DNA of 64,000 nt from an uncultured Bacteroidota bacterium (GCA_902550325.1 CACCYT010000001.1:1-64000); one strand, 5' to 3'. Counted from the stretch's first letter, positions 55,447 through 63,877 are shown. Program-made: numbers and translations. The notes: generated from the letters alone by a model not told the origin.

Positions 55447-56958
55447 TCAGTTACTATCAATCACAATCTGAATCCTACGGTTTTTTGGATTAACATTTGA
55501 ACCATCCTTATATTCAAAAGCAGGCATTGATGAACCATATCCTTTTGTTTTGACCCGAGATTGATCAATACCTTTTGTAAGCAGATATGCTTTTACAGAT
55601 TCTGCCCTATTTTTTGAAAGTTTTAAATTCGAATTTTCGTCACCAAGCCTATCGGAGTGGCCCTCGATTATAATTTTTATGTCTTTGTTAAAACTTAATA
55701 GTTGAGCAAGGGAGTTTAATTTAACGAAATTATTTGTATTTATTCTAGAACTATTTAAGTCAAATTCAATCGATAAATCTATTGTATATCCTTTTCTAAG
55801 TGGTGTACGAAATACTGTGGTTCCTACGTAGGAAAGATCATCAGAGAACAACTCCATCTCTAGTTCAATATTTTCTCCAAAAAAACAAGGGACAAATTCT
55901 ATATCGTAACTTAATATAACATCTGTAAAGATATTATTAAACAAATTTTCAAATTCTTCAGGGCTGTAAATGTGATATAAATCTCCTCCTGAATATGTTG
56001 CTATATCTTTTAAGTAATTAATATTTAAATAACTTCCAAACGCAACTGAAACTATATTTATATTGTTTTCATTTGCCGATTTTACAACGTTTGACATAGG
56101 GATTGTTTGAATATCACTATTTGAATCACCATCTGTAAAAAGGATTATTGCCTTAAAGTCTTTATCCGCAATTAAATTGAGATCGGTTATAGTTTTTATT
56201 AGTGCATCTTTAACTGCTGTCCCACCACCAAAACCCTTCAAACCAGTAGTTGGAATTAAGGCTGATTTTACCGAGTTGATTGTTTTTCCCCCGCCTATTA
56301 GTCTAGAGCGCTCTGAAAACTTATAAATTGAGTAGGATGCATTTGGATCGTTCTGGATGTTATTTTTAATTGCATTGAATAAGGATTCTTGTAAAATTGA
56401 AGCCCTTTTCTTACCCATTGAGCCACTATGATCCAAAAGAAAAGTAAAATGTCTTTTAGCACTTTCTCTTTTAATTAATTCAAACTTATCAATTATACAC
56501 TCCTCACCAGTTTCAGAAATCAATTTTATATAGTTTATATTGTCAATATCAAAATCATCAAAATATTTGAAGTATTCATAATCTCCCAACTGAAATGAAA
56601 AGTAACCTTTAGAGGGTGTAATTCTAGGATATATCAGTTTTAATTCAGGTTTTAAGTTTGATTCATTAATATGATAGTCAATTGAGTCTTTACTGTAAGT
56701 TTCAATAGGCTCTATTGTAATATAATTTTTTGGGATTTTATGCTTAACTGCAAATAGCTCTTTAATTTTTGTTAAAACTTTTTTACCCACTATTCCAACG
56801 TCCCTAATAACCTTACCAGATCTGGTCTGTGGAACTATTGTATCATTAATTACATGAAATTTCTTAATACTATAGTTTGTTATATCGACATGATTAACTA
56901 CAGATGAATAAGAGTTAGAAAAAAATATTAGTAGTATTATTGTTAGAAACGATTTCAA
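55447..56958 (-). CDS. VWA domain plus OmpA-like C-terminal domain protein
   Basis: A 503-residue envelope protein with signal peptide (TIILLIFFSNSYSS). The von Willebrand A domain spans about residues 170-345, with a complete MIDAS: FLLDHSGSMGKKRAS, a Thr in the GGGTAVKDAL loop, and FTDGDSNSD. The C-terminal OmpA domain (INTNNFVKLNSLAQLL, IIIEGHSDRLGDENSNLKLS, SSMPAFEYKDGSNVNPKNRRIQI in parts) binds peptidoglycan. It probably links the outer membrane to the wall and offers a protein-binding surface. It seems to use a TTG start. Confidence 0.85.
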   Translation of the reverse strand: MKSFLTIILLIFFSNSYSSVVNHVDITNYSIKKFHVINDTIVPQTRSGKVIRDVGIVGKKVLTKIKELFAVKHKIPKNYITIEPIETYSKDSIDYHINESNLKPELKLIYPRITPSKGYFSFQLGDYEYFKYFDDFDIDNINYIKLISETGEECIIDKFELIKRESAKRHFTFLLDHSGSMGKKRASILQESLFNAIKNNIQNDPNASYSIYKFSERSRLIGGGKTINSVKSALIPTTGLKGFGGGTAVKDALIKTITDLNLIADKDFKAIILFTDGDSNSDIQTIPMSNVVKSANENNINIVSVAFGSYLNINYLKDIATYSGGDLYHIYSPEEFENLFNNIFTDVILSYDIEFVPCFFGENIELEMELFSDDLSYVGTTVFRTPLRKGYTIDLSIEFDLNSSRINTNNFVKLNSLAQLLSFNKDIKIIIEGHSDRLGDENSNLKLSKNRAESVKAYLLTKGIDQSRVKTKGYGSSMPAFEYKDGSNVNPKNRRIQIVIDSN

Positions 56959-57012
56959 TTTTGTTGACTATTACATTAAATATACAATAGTCTGTAAAGT
57001 AATTCAAATTAG

Positions 57013-57086
57013 TGGAGAAGATGGGACTCGAACCCACGACCTCTTGACTGCCAGTCAAGCGCTCTAGCCAGCTGAGCTACATCCCC
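57013..57086 (-). tRNA. tRNA-Ala (GGC)
   Basis: Minus-strand GGGGATG-TA-GCTC-AGCTGGCTA-GAGC folds as acceptor and D arm. The anticodon arm is CTTGA-CTGGCAG-TCAAG (anticodon GGC), then the variable loop AGGTC and T arm GTGGG-TTCGAGT-CCCAT, and the acceptor strand CTTCTCC with A73. The acceptor has the G3-U70 wobble pair that identifies tRNA-Ala, and one T6-T67 mismatch. CCA is not encoded. Confidence 0.95.
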
Positions 57087-57096
57087 ATTAAATCAA

Positions 57097-57780
57097 TTAA
57101 TTAAAAAAAGTAATTAGTTGTTTTAAATCTTCTTCTTTTTTAAGATTAATTTTATTTTCTTTCCTAAATTTTGTGTAATCTTTTTCATTAAATAAGTTTA
57201 ATCCAATCATTTTTTTATGGTTTTTAGGAACTTCATAGTATGCGTTCTTATAATAAATAATATAGGCTGATTGATCAACCCATTCAGGATTGGCAGTTTT
57301 TCCATACCCAGAATTAGCTGCGCTCCCAGTTACTTCAATCGGTTTTTTCAGGTCTTTATTGAAAAACTCAAATAAACTAATATTTTCAAGTTTCAAACAC
57401 TCTCTAAGTATTATAAAGTTATTTGTATCCACTAAATCCAATTCATGAAAGCTATACTTTTTTCCACTAATAATTAATTCAAATGTATTATCAATACTTA
57501 TTTCAAATATTTTTCCATCGTTATTTTTGGTTTGGATTTTATGAACATGTAAATCCATCCTAAAATCTCCAACAATATTTTTTCCGGATTCAAATACTAT
57601 TTGTCCAGTAACAAAATCTTCATAAATAAAAGGGCTGCCTTTAATATTTATATCATAGAACGAAAGTTTCTGAATTAATTGGAAATTTCCAGAGTTATGA
57701 ACGGAAATTAAATCTTGAGATTGGTTACTGAGTGTAAACAAAAAAAAGAACAGAATAATTCGATTACTTAAATACCTCAC
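57097..57780 (-). CDS. secreted protein of unknown function
   Basis: A 227-residue protein with a signal peptide (IILFFFLFTLSNQS) and GTG start. It has no motif I can assign. The mature part is beta-rich (FSTGQI-like FVTGQIVFESGKN, FELIISGKKYSF). A distinctive GSAANSGYGKTANPEWVDQSA segment occurs near residue 150, and there is a basic helical C terminus. It lies 10 nt after the tRNA-Ala 5' end and 16 nt after the esterase, same strand. Confidence 0.6.
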   Translation of the reverse strand: MRYLSNRIILFFFLFTLSNQSQDLISVHNSGNFQLIQKLSFYDINIKGSPFIYEDFVTGQIVFESGKNIVGDFRMDLHVHKIQTKNNDGKIFEISIDNTFELIISGKKYSFHELDLVDTNNFIILRECLKLENISLFEFFNKDLKKPIEVTGSAANSGYGKTANPEWVDQSAYIIYYKNAYYEVPKNHKKMIGLNLFNEKDYTKFRKENKINLKKEEDLKQLITFFN

Positions 57781-57796
57781 GATTGATTAAATATAT

Positions 57797-58786
57797 TTAT
57801 TTTTTCCATGATAATAACCACTCTATTTTTTCTTTATCTCTATATATAAGATGCCATCCGCTGTGATTCCAATTTTTAATATCAAAAACAATATTTTCAT
57901 TTGTTCCTGAAAGTTTATCATACATTTTTTGTGCTAGTGAAAATGAAGAAGTAGCATCATTGGTACTATGATGCATAAATGTTGGGATATGATCAACTTT
58001 ACCAGCAAGTGGTAAATAAGAATATGGCCTATGATGAGGGCTTAAAGGCATTATGGCAGCGAAAAGATTTGGCAATTTAGAAGCGACTATGAATGTCCCT
58101 CTCCCACCCATGCTTAATCCAGTTAAATAAATTCGATTAATGTCAATTTTTATGTTTCTTTTGATGTCTTCGACTAAATCTTGAATTTTTTTTGGGCTCC
58201 AATCAATACCAAGTTTGGTAGGGCCTGCAATTATATATTCATCACTTTCAGACATGTAAAAATTATTTAAGCTCCATGCTCTACCTGTTAAAGAACTTGC
58301 AGACTCCTGAACACTGCCGTGTAAATAAACTACCAATGGATACCTTTTGTTTATATCGAAATTTTTAGGCAATCTCAAAGTGTAAGAATATCCACATTTC
58401 CATCTTAATTCGTCGTTCACACAATCTTTAAAATTATTATCTGGTACTTTGTAATTATTTTTCCAGTCAGTTGTCAATGACCACGGGTCAGAGTTCTTAT
58501 TTGTCCACCAATCAGTATTATATATATTCGATATTTTCCAGAGAGGCCAATATATATCCTCATCATCATAATAAATATTAGTTAAGCTATTTATTCTGGT
58601 TATCTCACCCTTTTTTAGTTCAGGCCATTTACTTTTTGACTTTGTTATTTCTAAACTCGTGTTGGCGATAATTTCACAAGGAGGGCACTCTTTCTGAGCA
58701 AAAGAGTAATTGAAGATTATTATTAATAAAATAAATTTTTTGAAAAAAGTATTCACATTGTGTAATTTGAATTTGTAATTTAACAA
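57797..58786 (-). CDS. secreted alpha/beta-hydrolase (esterase / PHB-depolymerase-like)
   Basis: A 329-residue secreted hydrolase. A hydrophobic signal (FILLIIIFNYSFAQ) is followed by CPPCEI. The catalytic domain has YPLVVYLHGSVQE (oxyanion region), the nucleophile Ser in YLTGLSMGGRGTF, an acid Asp in HHSTNDATSS, and a His in HSGWHLIYR. This is the layout of the esterase D/PHB depolymerase/feruloyl esterase group; the substrate cannot be told. About 120 residues before the hydrolase domain are Trp-rich and unassigned. Confidence 0.78.
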   Translation of the reverse strand: MLNYKFKLHNVNTFFKKFILLIIIFNYSFAQKECPPCEIIANTSLEITKSKSKWPELKKGEITRINSLTNIYYDDEDIYWPLWKISNIYNTDWWTNKNSDPWSLTTDWKNNYKVPDNNFKDCVNDELRWKCGYSYTLRLPKNFDINKRYPLVVYLHGSVQESASSLTGRAWSLNNFYMSESDEYIIAGPTKLGIDWSPKKIQDLVEDIKRNIKIDINRIYLTGLSMGGRGTFIVASKLPNLFAAIMPLSPHHRPYSYLPLAGKVDHIPTFMHHSTNDATSSFSLAQKMYDKLSGTNENIVFDIKNWNHSGWHLIYRDKEKIEWLLSWKK

Positions 58787-58791
58787 AAGAA

Positions 58792-58968
58792 GTGAATTTT
58801 TTTGACAAATATTTTTTTGGATATCTACCTAAAAAAATTGGAAATACAATTCGAATTATATGTGGAATTATTCTTATAATTCTAATCATTGAAATCACAA
58901 TAACTTTTTTTATTACCATTTTATTAATTGGTTTGATTTCGAGATTATTGATGATTTTTTTTAAATAG
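58792..58968 (+). CDS. small membrane protein, 58 residues (not in ORF track)
   Basis: A GTG-started frame encodes NFFDKYFFGYLPKKIGNTI followed by a long Ile/Leu/Phe hydrophobic stretch long enough for one or two membrane helices, ending in FFK. The soluble YLPKKIG segment before the helix and the lack of any other gene in this 174-nt gap support it. Its 3' end overlaps the convergent nuclease gene by 8 nt. The opposite-strand ORF 58674-58919 looks like its shadow. No function known. Confidence 0.45.
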   Translation: MNFFDKYFFGYLPKKIGNTIRIICGIILIILIIEITITFFITILLIGLISRLLMIFFK

Positions 58969-59740
58969 ATTTATTTCTTGCTGCTGAAATTAAGAATTCA
59001 GTTTCTTTTTCAAGTTTAGGTATTTGAAGGTGGAAAAAAGTATGAAAGTAGGGGTGCAAAATTAGAAGATTCATGGAGCTGATTTTTTTTCCATAATTGT
59101 TTTCGATAACGTATTTATATAGATTTAGTTGAAGTGAGTATCTGTTATAGCTATTATCAGCTATGTGTGATAATTCATCAAAACCATAATCATAATCACT
59201 TTCAATTAAATGGCCAGCACCATTAACAATCTTTGTACTTCTTTTCCAATCAAATAAAAAAAGATCTCCATTATCTTTTTCATATACCATGTCAATAGAT
59301 CCAGCTAGCGAAAGACTATCATCAAATATTCTCCATTCAGTTTTGTAGGGTTTTAGTTTGGGGTATTTTTTGATAAAATTCTTAAAATAAGTAAACTCTG
59401 GTGCATCAATACTGTCCTCAATATTGTTATAAAAATTTTCTATTTTTTCGTGAAGAAGAGTACCTTTATTCGCAGCATCCTTTCTATTATCTTCCCATTC
59501 CATTAAAATATCCTTTTTAGCATTAGAAATATTTTCATTGGTAAGCTTTCCACCTTCAATTTTGATCTGTTCTATTGCTTTTTTACTGGACCAATAGTCT
59601 GAATCAAATTTTGGAAAAAAACTTTCTATAAGTCGCGTAACTGAATACTTAATTTTCTTGCCATCCACAAAATACTCATGGTTATCAGAGTCAAAAACTA
59701 ATCGAGAATCGTTTGCATGTTTGTTTTTTAAATTGAGCAA
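58961..59740 (-). CDS. PD-(D/E)XK nuclease family protein
   Basis: A 259-residue stand-alone RecB/Cas4-like nuclease. Landmarks are SVTRLIESFFPKFD, the helix ANKGTLLHEKIENF, the active site in LAGSIDMVYEKDNGDLFLFDWKRS (Asp...Asp-x-Lys, quoted in part as GSIDMVYE and FDWKRS), and the QLNLYKYV helix that completes the fold. It has no helicase partner here. It may act in DNA repair or phage defence, but the neighbourhood gives no clue. It appears to start at TTG 59740. Confidence 0.8.
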   Translation of the reverse strand: MLNLKNKHANDSRLVFDSDNHEYFVDGKKIKYSVTRLIESFFPKFDSDYWSSKKAIEQIKIEGGKLTNENISNAKKDILMEWEDNRKDAANKGTLLHEKIENFYNNIEDSIDAPEFTYFKNFIKKYPKLKPYKTEWRIFDDSLSLAGSIDMVYEKDNGDLFLFDWKRSTKIVNGAGHLIESDYDYGFDELSHIADNSYNRYSLQLNLYKYVIENNYGKKISSMNLLILHPYFHTFFHLQIPKLEKETEFLISAARNKSI

Positions 59741-59776
59741 AAGAAATATTTATTCATAAATTTACTCAAAGATTTT

Positions 59777-60022
59777 ATGAAAAAAATTTTACTTCCTTTT
59801 TTATTTTTGTTGTTTTTATCTTGTAATGACATAGATGAATGTGGTGATATTACTCAAAAGTATGTACAAGATGGGAAATACTATTTTGTTATAATAGTTG
59901 ATTCTGGAAGTAGTGGTGGTGTTGATGAAAACCCTGGCGGAGGAGTTGGTTACGCTGATGCAGAAGTCAACTTAGAAACTTACAACTCTTTTAATGTTGG
60001 AGATGAATTTTGCAGAAATTAA
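59777..60022 (+). CDS. small lipoprotein
   Basis: An 81-residue lipoprotein with lipobox LFLLFLSCND. The mature part is acidic and Gly/Ser-rich in the middle (DSGSSGGVDENPGGGVGYAD), with two further cysteines (DECGDI, DEFCRN) that could form a disulfide. No family recognised. It is followed 6 nt later by a beta-barrel-like gene and is probably cotranscribed. Confidence 0.6.
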   Translation: MKKILLPFLFLLFLSCNDIDECGDITQKYVQDGKYYFVIIVDSGSSGGVDENPGGGVGYADAEVNLETYNSFNVGDEFCRN

Positions 60023-60028
60023 ATTATT

Positions 60029-60676
60029 ATGAAAAAACTTACACTATTTTTTTTTCTGTGCTATTTCAATATTTATGGCCAGAATACCATTGAAGAGGTC
60101 AGAGTAATTAAAGATGATAAACAAATAGATGACCTATTTGATGAAATTGGTTCTAATGAATTAAAATTAGACATATTAGATATATTGAGTCAACCTGCAT
60201 TGCAAATAACTTATGAAAAAATCAACGACCCATATTCATCATTCGGTGCTGATATTTTCTTAAATTTTAATGATACTAATGCGTCCGGAAGCTGGTCCGA
60301 CAAATTAGCCTTAACACCATTTTACAGGTTTTATTTTTTTGATAAAAGAGATTTTGGAGGAAGTGGATTTTTTGCTGAAGTATTTTCAAAGTTTAGTTTC
60401 GGTGAAAGCGATGTGGAGTACTATTATGGTTTAAACAATCCGAATATTGAGCCTTACACAGAAATTAAAGAGGAGGATTTTTTTGATGTAGCATTAGGAG
60501 CTGCAATCGGTCAAAAATGGGTAAATAAGAAAGGTTGGACTTTTGAACTTTCTTTGGGTTTTGGAAGATACCTCTTTATTAAGGATCCTGAACAATTATT
60601 AGGTGGACCTGAAATTACATCCTTCAGAAGCAGGGGCACTGGAAGGGGTGGATTTTCAATTGGTAAAAGGTTCTAG
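60029..60676 (+). CDS. outer-membrane beta-barrel-like secreted protein
   Basis: A 215-residue protein with signal peptide (FFFLCYFNIYGQ). The mature part shows alternating hydrophobic strands (FGADIFLNFND, LALTPFYRFYFFDKRDFGG, FFAEVFSKFSFGE, WTFELSLGFGRYLF) and a terminal FSIGKRF ending in Phe, consistent with a small outer-membrane barrel like the DUF3575 group. Partner and role unknown. It ends overlapping the convergent DUF6150 gene by 4 nt. Confidence 0.65.
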   Translation: MKKLTLFFFLCYFNIYGQNTIEEVRVIKDDKQIDDLFDEIGSNELKLDILDILSQPALQITYEKINDPYSSFGADIFLNFNDTNASGSWSDKLALTPFYRFYFFDKRDFGGSGFFAEVFSKFSFGESDVEYYYGLNNPNIEPYTEIKEEDFFDVALGAAIGQKWVNKKGWTFELSLGFGRYLFIKDPEQLLGGPEITSFRSRGTGRGGFSIGKRF

Positions 60677-61005
60677 TAAAGCAAATACTTTTTTGATTTG
60701 TCCTGCCAACCAGCCTGAGATTTATAATCTACAAAGAAAATTGTTAAATCACTGTTTGATTTATACTCTGTGAAATAAATTTTTTTGTCAGCTTGCGATT
60801 TATAATCTTCAAAGTACCAGAGACCTTCATTTCCTTTTGCTTGAGATTTATAATCAACTTTATAAACGCATAAGTCTGCTTGCGATTTGTATTCAACAAC
60901 AAAGATTTTTACATCTGCTTGTGATTTGTATTGAACTGAAAAAATTTTTTGTGAAAAACTTAGGTGAAGAGAAAATAAAAAAAATATGTACAAGAGTTTT
61001 CTCAT
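60673..61005 (-). CDS. DUF6150 family protein, (7_1)-knot type, with DYKSQA repeats
   Basis: A 110-residue secreted protein: signal peptide YIFFLFSLHLSFSQ, then six short repeats built on V(E/D)YKSQAD (VQYKSQADVKIF, VEYKSQADLCVY, VDYKSQAKG, EDYKSQADKKIY, TEYKSNSDLTIF, VDYKSQAGW). I recognise this as DUF6150, which I recall being linked to a 7_1 torus knot (septoil knot). The fifth repeat carries NSD instead of QAD. I take ATG 61005 instead of 61032, since the signal peptide starts there. Function unknown. Confidence 0.8.
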   Translation of the reverse strand: MRKLLYIFFLFSLHLSFSQKIFSVQYKSQADVKIFVVEYKSQADLCVYKVDYKSQAKGNEGLWYFEDYKSQADKKIYFTEYKSNSDLTIFFVDYKSQAGWQDKSKKYLLY

Positions 61006-61058
61006 AATTACTAAATTAGAAAAATAACTCATAGGTTATTAACTATAAAATTTAATAT

Positions 61059-61478
61059 ATGAAAAGAGAAGTAATTGCAATTTGGAAAGGTGATGGTGCT
61101 GATGGTAATGGGGTTTTATCAGCTCAAAGTGGTGCATTTAATAAAATGCCATATAGTTTTAAAACAAGATTTGAAAACGATAGTGGAAAACTTGGAACAA
61201 ATCCAGAAGAACTTATAGCTGGCGCACTTTCAGGATGTTTCAATATGAAGTTAGCTTTTGTTCTAAACGAATCAAATTTTAATCCTGATGAATTAAATAC
61301 TGTGGCCATACTAACTTTTGAAGACGGAAAAATTATTTCAATTGACTTAAATTTAAAAGCAAAAGTAGCTGGTATTGATAAAGAGAAGTTTGACCTACTT
61401 GCTATAGAAGCAAAAAATAATTGCCCAATATCTGGTGCCTTAAAGTGTGAAATTAACTTAAATGCATCTTTAGTCTAG
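61059..61478 (+). CDS. OsmC-type peroxiredoxin
   Basis: Thiol-dependent organic hydroperoxide reductase of 139 residues. The two catalytic cysteines are in AGALSGCFNMKLAF and NNCPISGAL, and the N terminus has AIWKGDGADGNGVL. The Glu/Arg environment (GTNPEELIAGA) fits OsmC instead of Ohr. It would detoxify lipid or organic peroxides in the cytoplasm. Its 3' end overlaps the convergent PqqB-like gene by 4 nt. Confidence 0.9.
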   Translation: MKREVIAIWKGDGADGNGVLSAQSGAFNKMPYSFKTRFENDSGKLGTNPEELIAGALSGCFNMKLAFVLNESNFNPDELNTVAILTFEDGKIISIDLNLKAKVAGIDKEKFDLLAIEAKNNCPISGALKCEINLNASLV

Positions 61479-62395
61479 AGATCGAATTTCATACCCTCTC
61501 TAGCAACATTGTAGCCCTTTTCCCTAACAAATTTATATTGGTCACTTTCATTATCAAGCAAAGGGTTTGTATGATTGAGGTGTATAAAAAATATTTTGCT
61601 TTTTTCTTCATATTTTATTGAATTGAAGAGCTCCATGCTTTCAATAACAAATGGATGAGGAATTTCAGATAGGTCTCTATAATTAACCTCACTAGAATCA
61701 TAAAAAGTTGCGTCAATTAGAGCATAATCAACCTGCTTAACCTCATCAATAATTGATTTTTCCCACAAATACCATTTATCAATATCAGGGATAAAAAGAA
61801 GCGTTTTGTTTGGTCCATAAATTTTATATCCAACAGTTTCAGAGAACTCAGCTCTGTGAGGAACTTCAATTGGTTGGATAACAACACTTGAATCGATCTC
61901 AATCATTGAATTATTACTTAATTCCTTAATTGAAATATTTTGTAAAGAAACCAATTGACTCCATGGTCCATTTTGCTCAAGAAATTTTTTCATTCTTGGC
62001 ATTGCATAAACGTTCATTAATTTGGAATTTAAAGCTTCTCTACCAAAATACATTAAACCGGTATAATGTCCAATGTGAGCATGAGTTAAAAAAATACCTT
62101 TTAAATTCTTCTTAATTCCTTTACCCATAAAATTCAATTGCTTATTAATGTCTGGTGAAGCATCAAAAAGATATGATTCGTTAGTTTCGTTATTAATTAA
62201 CATAACCGATGTAACATATCTATTTTGCTCAAAATCTTCACAACAAATCCTATCAGATCCTAAATGTGGCAATCCACCGTCCTGAACAACTCCCAATATT
62301 TTTAAAGTATAACTTGAATTAACTTGGTTAAATGCAATTAATGGTATAAAAAAAAGAAATAATATTAAATAGGTTCTGCTATTCAAATCAATCAA
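61475..62395 (-). CDS. PqqB-like metallo-beta-lactamase-fold hydrolase
   Basis: A 306-residue secreted protein (signal LFFIPLIAFNQ) with the MBL fold. Motifs: LGVVQDGGLPHLG and FDASPDINKQL at the N terminus, LTHAHIGHYTG (HxHxxH), VPHRAEF, FIPDIDKW (metal Asp) and FFIHLNHTNPLL. The GGxPHxG...CC features (RICCED) match PqqB of PQQ synthesis, but no pqqA, C, D or E is present and it is exported. A different hydrolase role is likely. It is transcribed after the thioesterase (8-nt overlap). Confidence 0.75.
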   Translation of the reverse strand: MIDLNSRTYLILFLFFIPLIAFNQVNSSYTLKILGVVQDGGLPHLGSDRICCEDFEQNRYVTSVMLINNETNESYLFDASPDINKQLNFMGKGIKKNLKGIFLTHAHIGHYTGLMYFGREALNSKLMNVYAMPRMKKFLEQNGPWSQLVSLQNISIKELSNNSMIEIDSSVVIQPIEVPHRAEFSETVGYKIYGPNKTLLFIPDIDKWYLWEKSIIDEVKQVDYALIDATFYDSSEVNYRDLSEIPHPFVIESMELFNSIKYEEKSKIFFIHLNHTNPLLDNESDQYKFVREKGYNVAREGMKFDL

Positions 62396-62897
62396 AAATT
62401 GCTTTTAACTCTGAAGCTTCATTGGCTTTCATTTTTCCAGCTAAAACAAGACTTAATTGTCTCCGCCTCAAAGCAGAATCAAATCTTTTTTTCTCTAAAT
62501 CAGTCTCTGGTTTTAGCTCAGGAACTCTGATGGGTCTTCCTCTTTTATTTACCGCAACAAAAGTGTAAATAGCTTCATTAACTTTTAACTTTTTTCTGTT
62601 CTTTTTATTTTGAATCCAAACATCAATAAAAACTTCCATAGAAGTTGAAAAAGCTCTAGATACTTTGGCTTCAATTGTCAAGATGCTTCCTAGAGGGACA
62701 GGCTCACCAAATGAAACATTATTAATGGATGCCGTAACAACAATATTTTCGGAATGCTTAACAGCAGAAATACTGGCAGCTCTATCCATACGAGCCAATA
62801 ACTCTCCACCAAAAAGATGATTCAATGCATTTGTGTCACTAGGTAACACCAAATCAGTCATTACAGTTTTCGATTGTTCAGGAATTTTAAAGCTCAT
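62388..62897 (-). CDS. acyl-CoA thioesterase (hotdog fold)
   Basis: A 169-residue hotdog enzyme that hydrolyses acyl-CoA. Family features are TDLVLPSDTNALNHLFGGELLARMDRAASI in pieces (with the Asn and Asp active-site region NALNHLFGG), VTASINNVSFGEPVPLGSIL, and VNEAIYTFVAVNKRGRP. It fits the YciA/ACOT-like group. The start follows an HU/SPOR protein by 12 nt on the same strand. Confidence 0.9.
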   Translation of the reverse strand: MSFKIPEQSKTVMTDLVLPSDTNALNHLFGGELLARMDRAASISAVKHSENIVVTASINNVSFGEPVPLGSILTIEAKVSRAFSTSMEVFIDVWIQNKKNRKKLKVNEAIYTFVAVNKRGRPIRVPELKPETDLEKKRFDSALRRRQLSLVLAGKMKANEASELKAIFD

Positions 62898-62909
62898 TTA
62901 ATGAAGAAT

Positions 62910-63842
62910 TTATTGATTGGTTTTTGTCAAAATCCAAGCATACTTATTTTCACTGTCCCTAATTGATCTAAGGGCTATTACAGCATCTTCTTTTGTATTG
63001 AATGAACCAAATGAAACTCTAATTAAACCCTCACTATTCTTTGGAAATTTTGTTGATTTATAGCCTTTTTTTACTAGACCTGAAACTAGTCTATCAGCAT
63101 TGATGGCTGAACTAAAGGCTCCGGCAATTATATGAAATTTTTGCTCTAGTTTAGGTTCAATATTTATTGTTAAAGCTGGTAACTCCCCTAAATTAAAAAT
63201 AGCTTTTTCAAGGCTAGCAATTGAGTTTTCTCTATCGATTTTATTTTGTAGAATTTCATTTTTAAAAACGAACTCTTGATAATTTGTATTGATGAAGTAT
63301 GCGCCAGCCAAAAGAAGTGTAAAGATTGCTGCATTTCTTAATGGAGCAGGAAAGCTTAAAGATTTTTTCTTAATGGTTAAGGAGTTGTATTTTTCTAAAG
63401 TTTTTTTACTATAAGTCAATACACCTTTTTCAAGCATTTGAACTTTAATCGGTCTTAACCCAAAGCTTTCTTTTAAAAAGTTTAGATTTTTATCCACTGT
63501 GAAAATAATATTTTCAGAGTCATTTAATATGAATTCTCCAATGCCCTGAACATAGAGGTTTTCTTGACTCAATATTTTTTTCCATTTCACAACTCTAGAA
63601 TGTATCTTTTTTAAAGATTCTTCATAAGAAATAGATCTTTTTCTTGAAATATAATTTGCTAGTAAACCATCGTTAGACTTAATTAATGGATTGAAGGAAA
63701 CATATTTTCCAGGTGGATAAAACTTATTTTCTTTATCTATAAACTTTGCAGATGACTCATTAATGATGAAACTTCCAAAACCAGGGATTGTAACACAATC
63801 ATGATCATAGAGTAAATTAGTTATTGCTTTTGAAAGTTGCAC
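62910..63842 (-). CDS. HU-CCDC81-like and SPOR domain protein
   Basis: A 310-residue Bacteroidota-type protein. The N terminus has two HU-like domains (LSKAITNLLYDHDCVTIPGFGSFI, quoted in part, and a second from about residue 90, ILSQENLYVQGIGEFIL). Then comes a membrane helix (residues about 170-187, NAAIFTLLLAGAYFIN) and a C-terminal SPOR domain (FHIIAGAFSSAINADRLVSGL, WILTKTNQ) that binds denuded peptidoglycan. It may tie the division site to the nucleoid or act in the wall. It uses a GTG start. Confidence 0.85.
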   Translation of the reverse strand: MQLSKAITNLLYDHDCVTIPGFGSFIINESSAKFIDKENKFYPPGKYVSFNPLIKSNDGLLANYISRKRSISYEESLKKIHSRVVKWKKILSQENLYVQGIGEFILNDSENIIFTVDKNLNFLKESFGLRPIKVQMLEKGVLTYSKKTLEKYNSLTIKKKSLSFPAPLRNAAIFTLLLAGAYFINTNYQEFVFKNEILQNKIDRENSIASLEKAIFNLGELPALTINIEPKLEQKFHIIAGAFSSAINADRLVSGLVKKGYKSTKFPKNSEGLIRVSFGSFNTKEDAVIALRSIRDSENKYAWILTKTNQ

Positions 63843-63877
63843 CTTTAAATTTAAAGTTTTTTTAGATAAATGACCAC

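Noticed and set aside
58674-58919. Minus-strand ORF of 81 residues
   Set aside because: It overlaps the start of the esterase gene and the + strand small membrane protein, with no signal or motif; it looks like a shadow of the Ile-rich reverse strand.
58961-59740. The PD-(D/E)XK protein as part of a defence system
   Set aside because: No helicase, methylase, toxin or other defence gene adjoins it; the neighbours are an esterase and envelope genes.
60690-60960. Short repeats at DNA level that could suggest a CRISPR-like array
   Set aside because: The repeats are imperfect, in frame and encode the DYKSQA protein repeats; there are no uniform spacers or cas genes.
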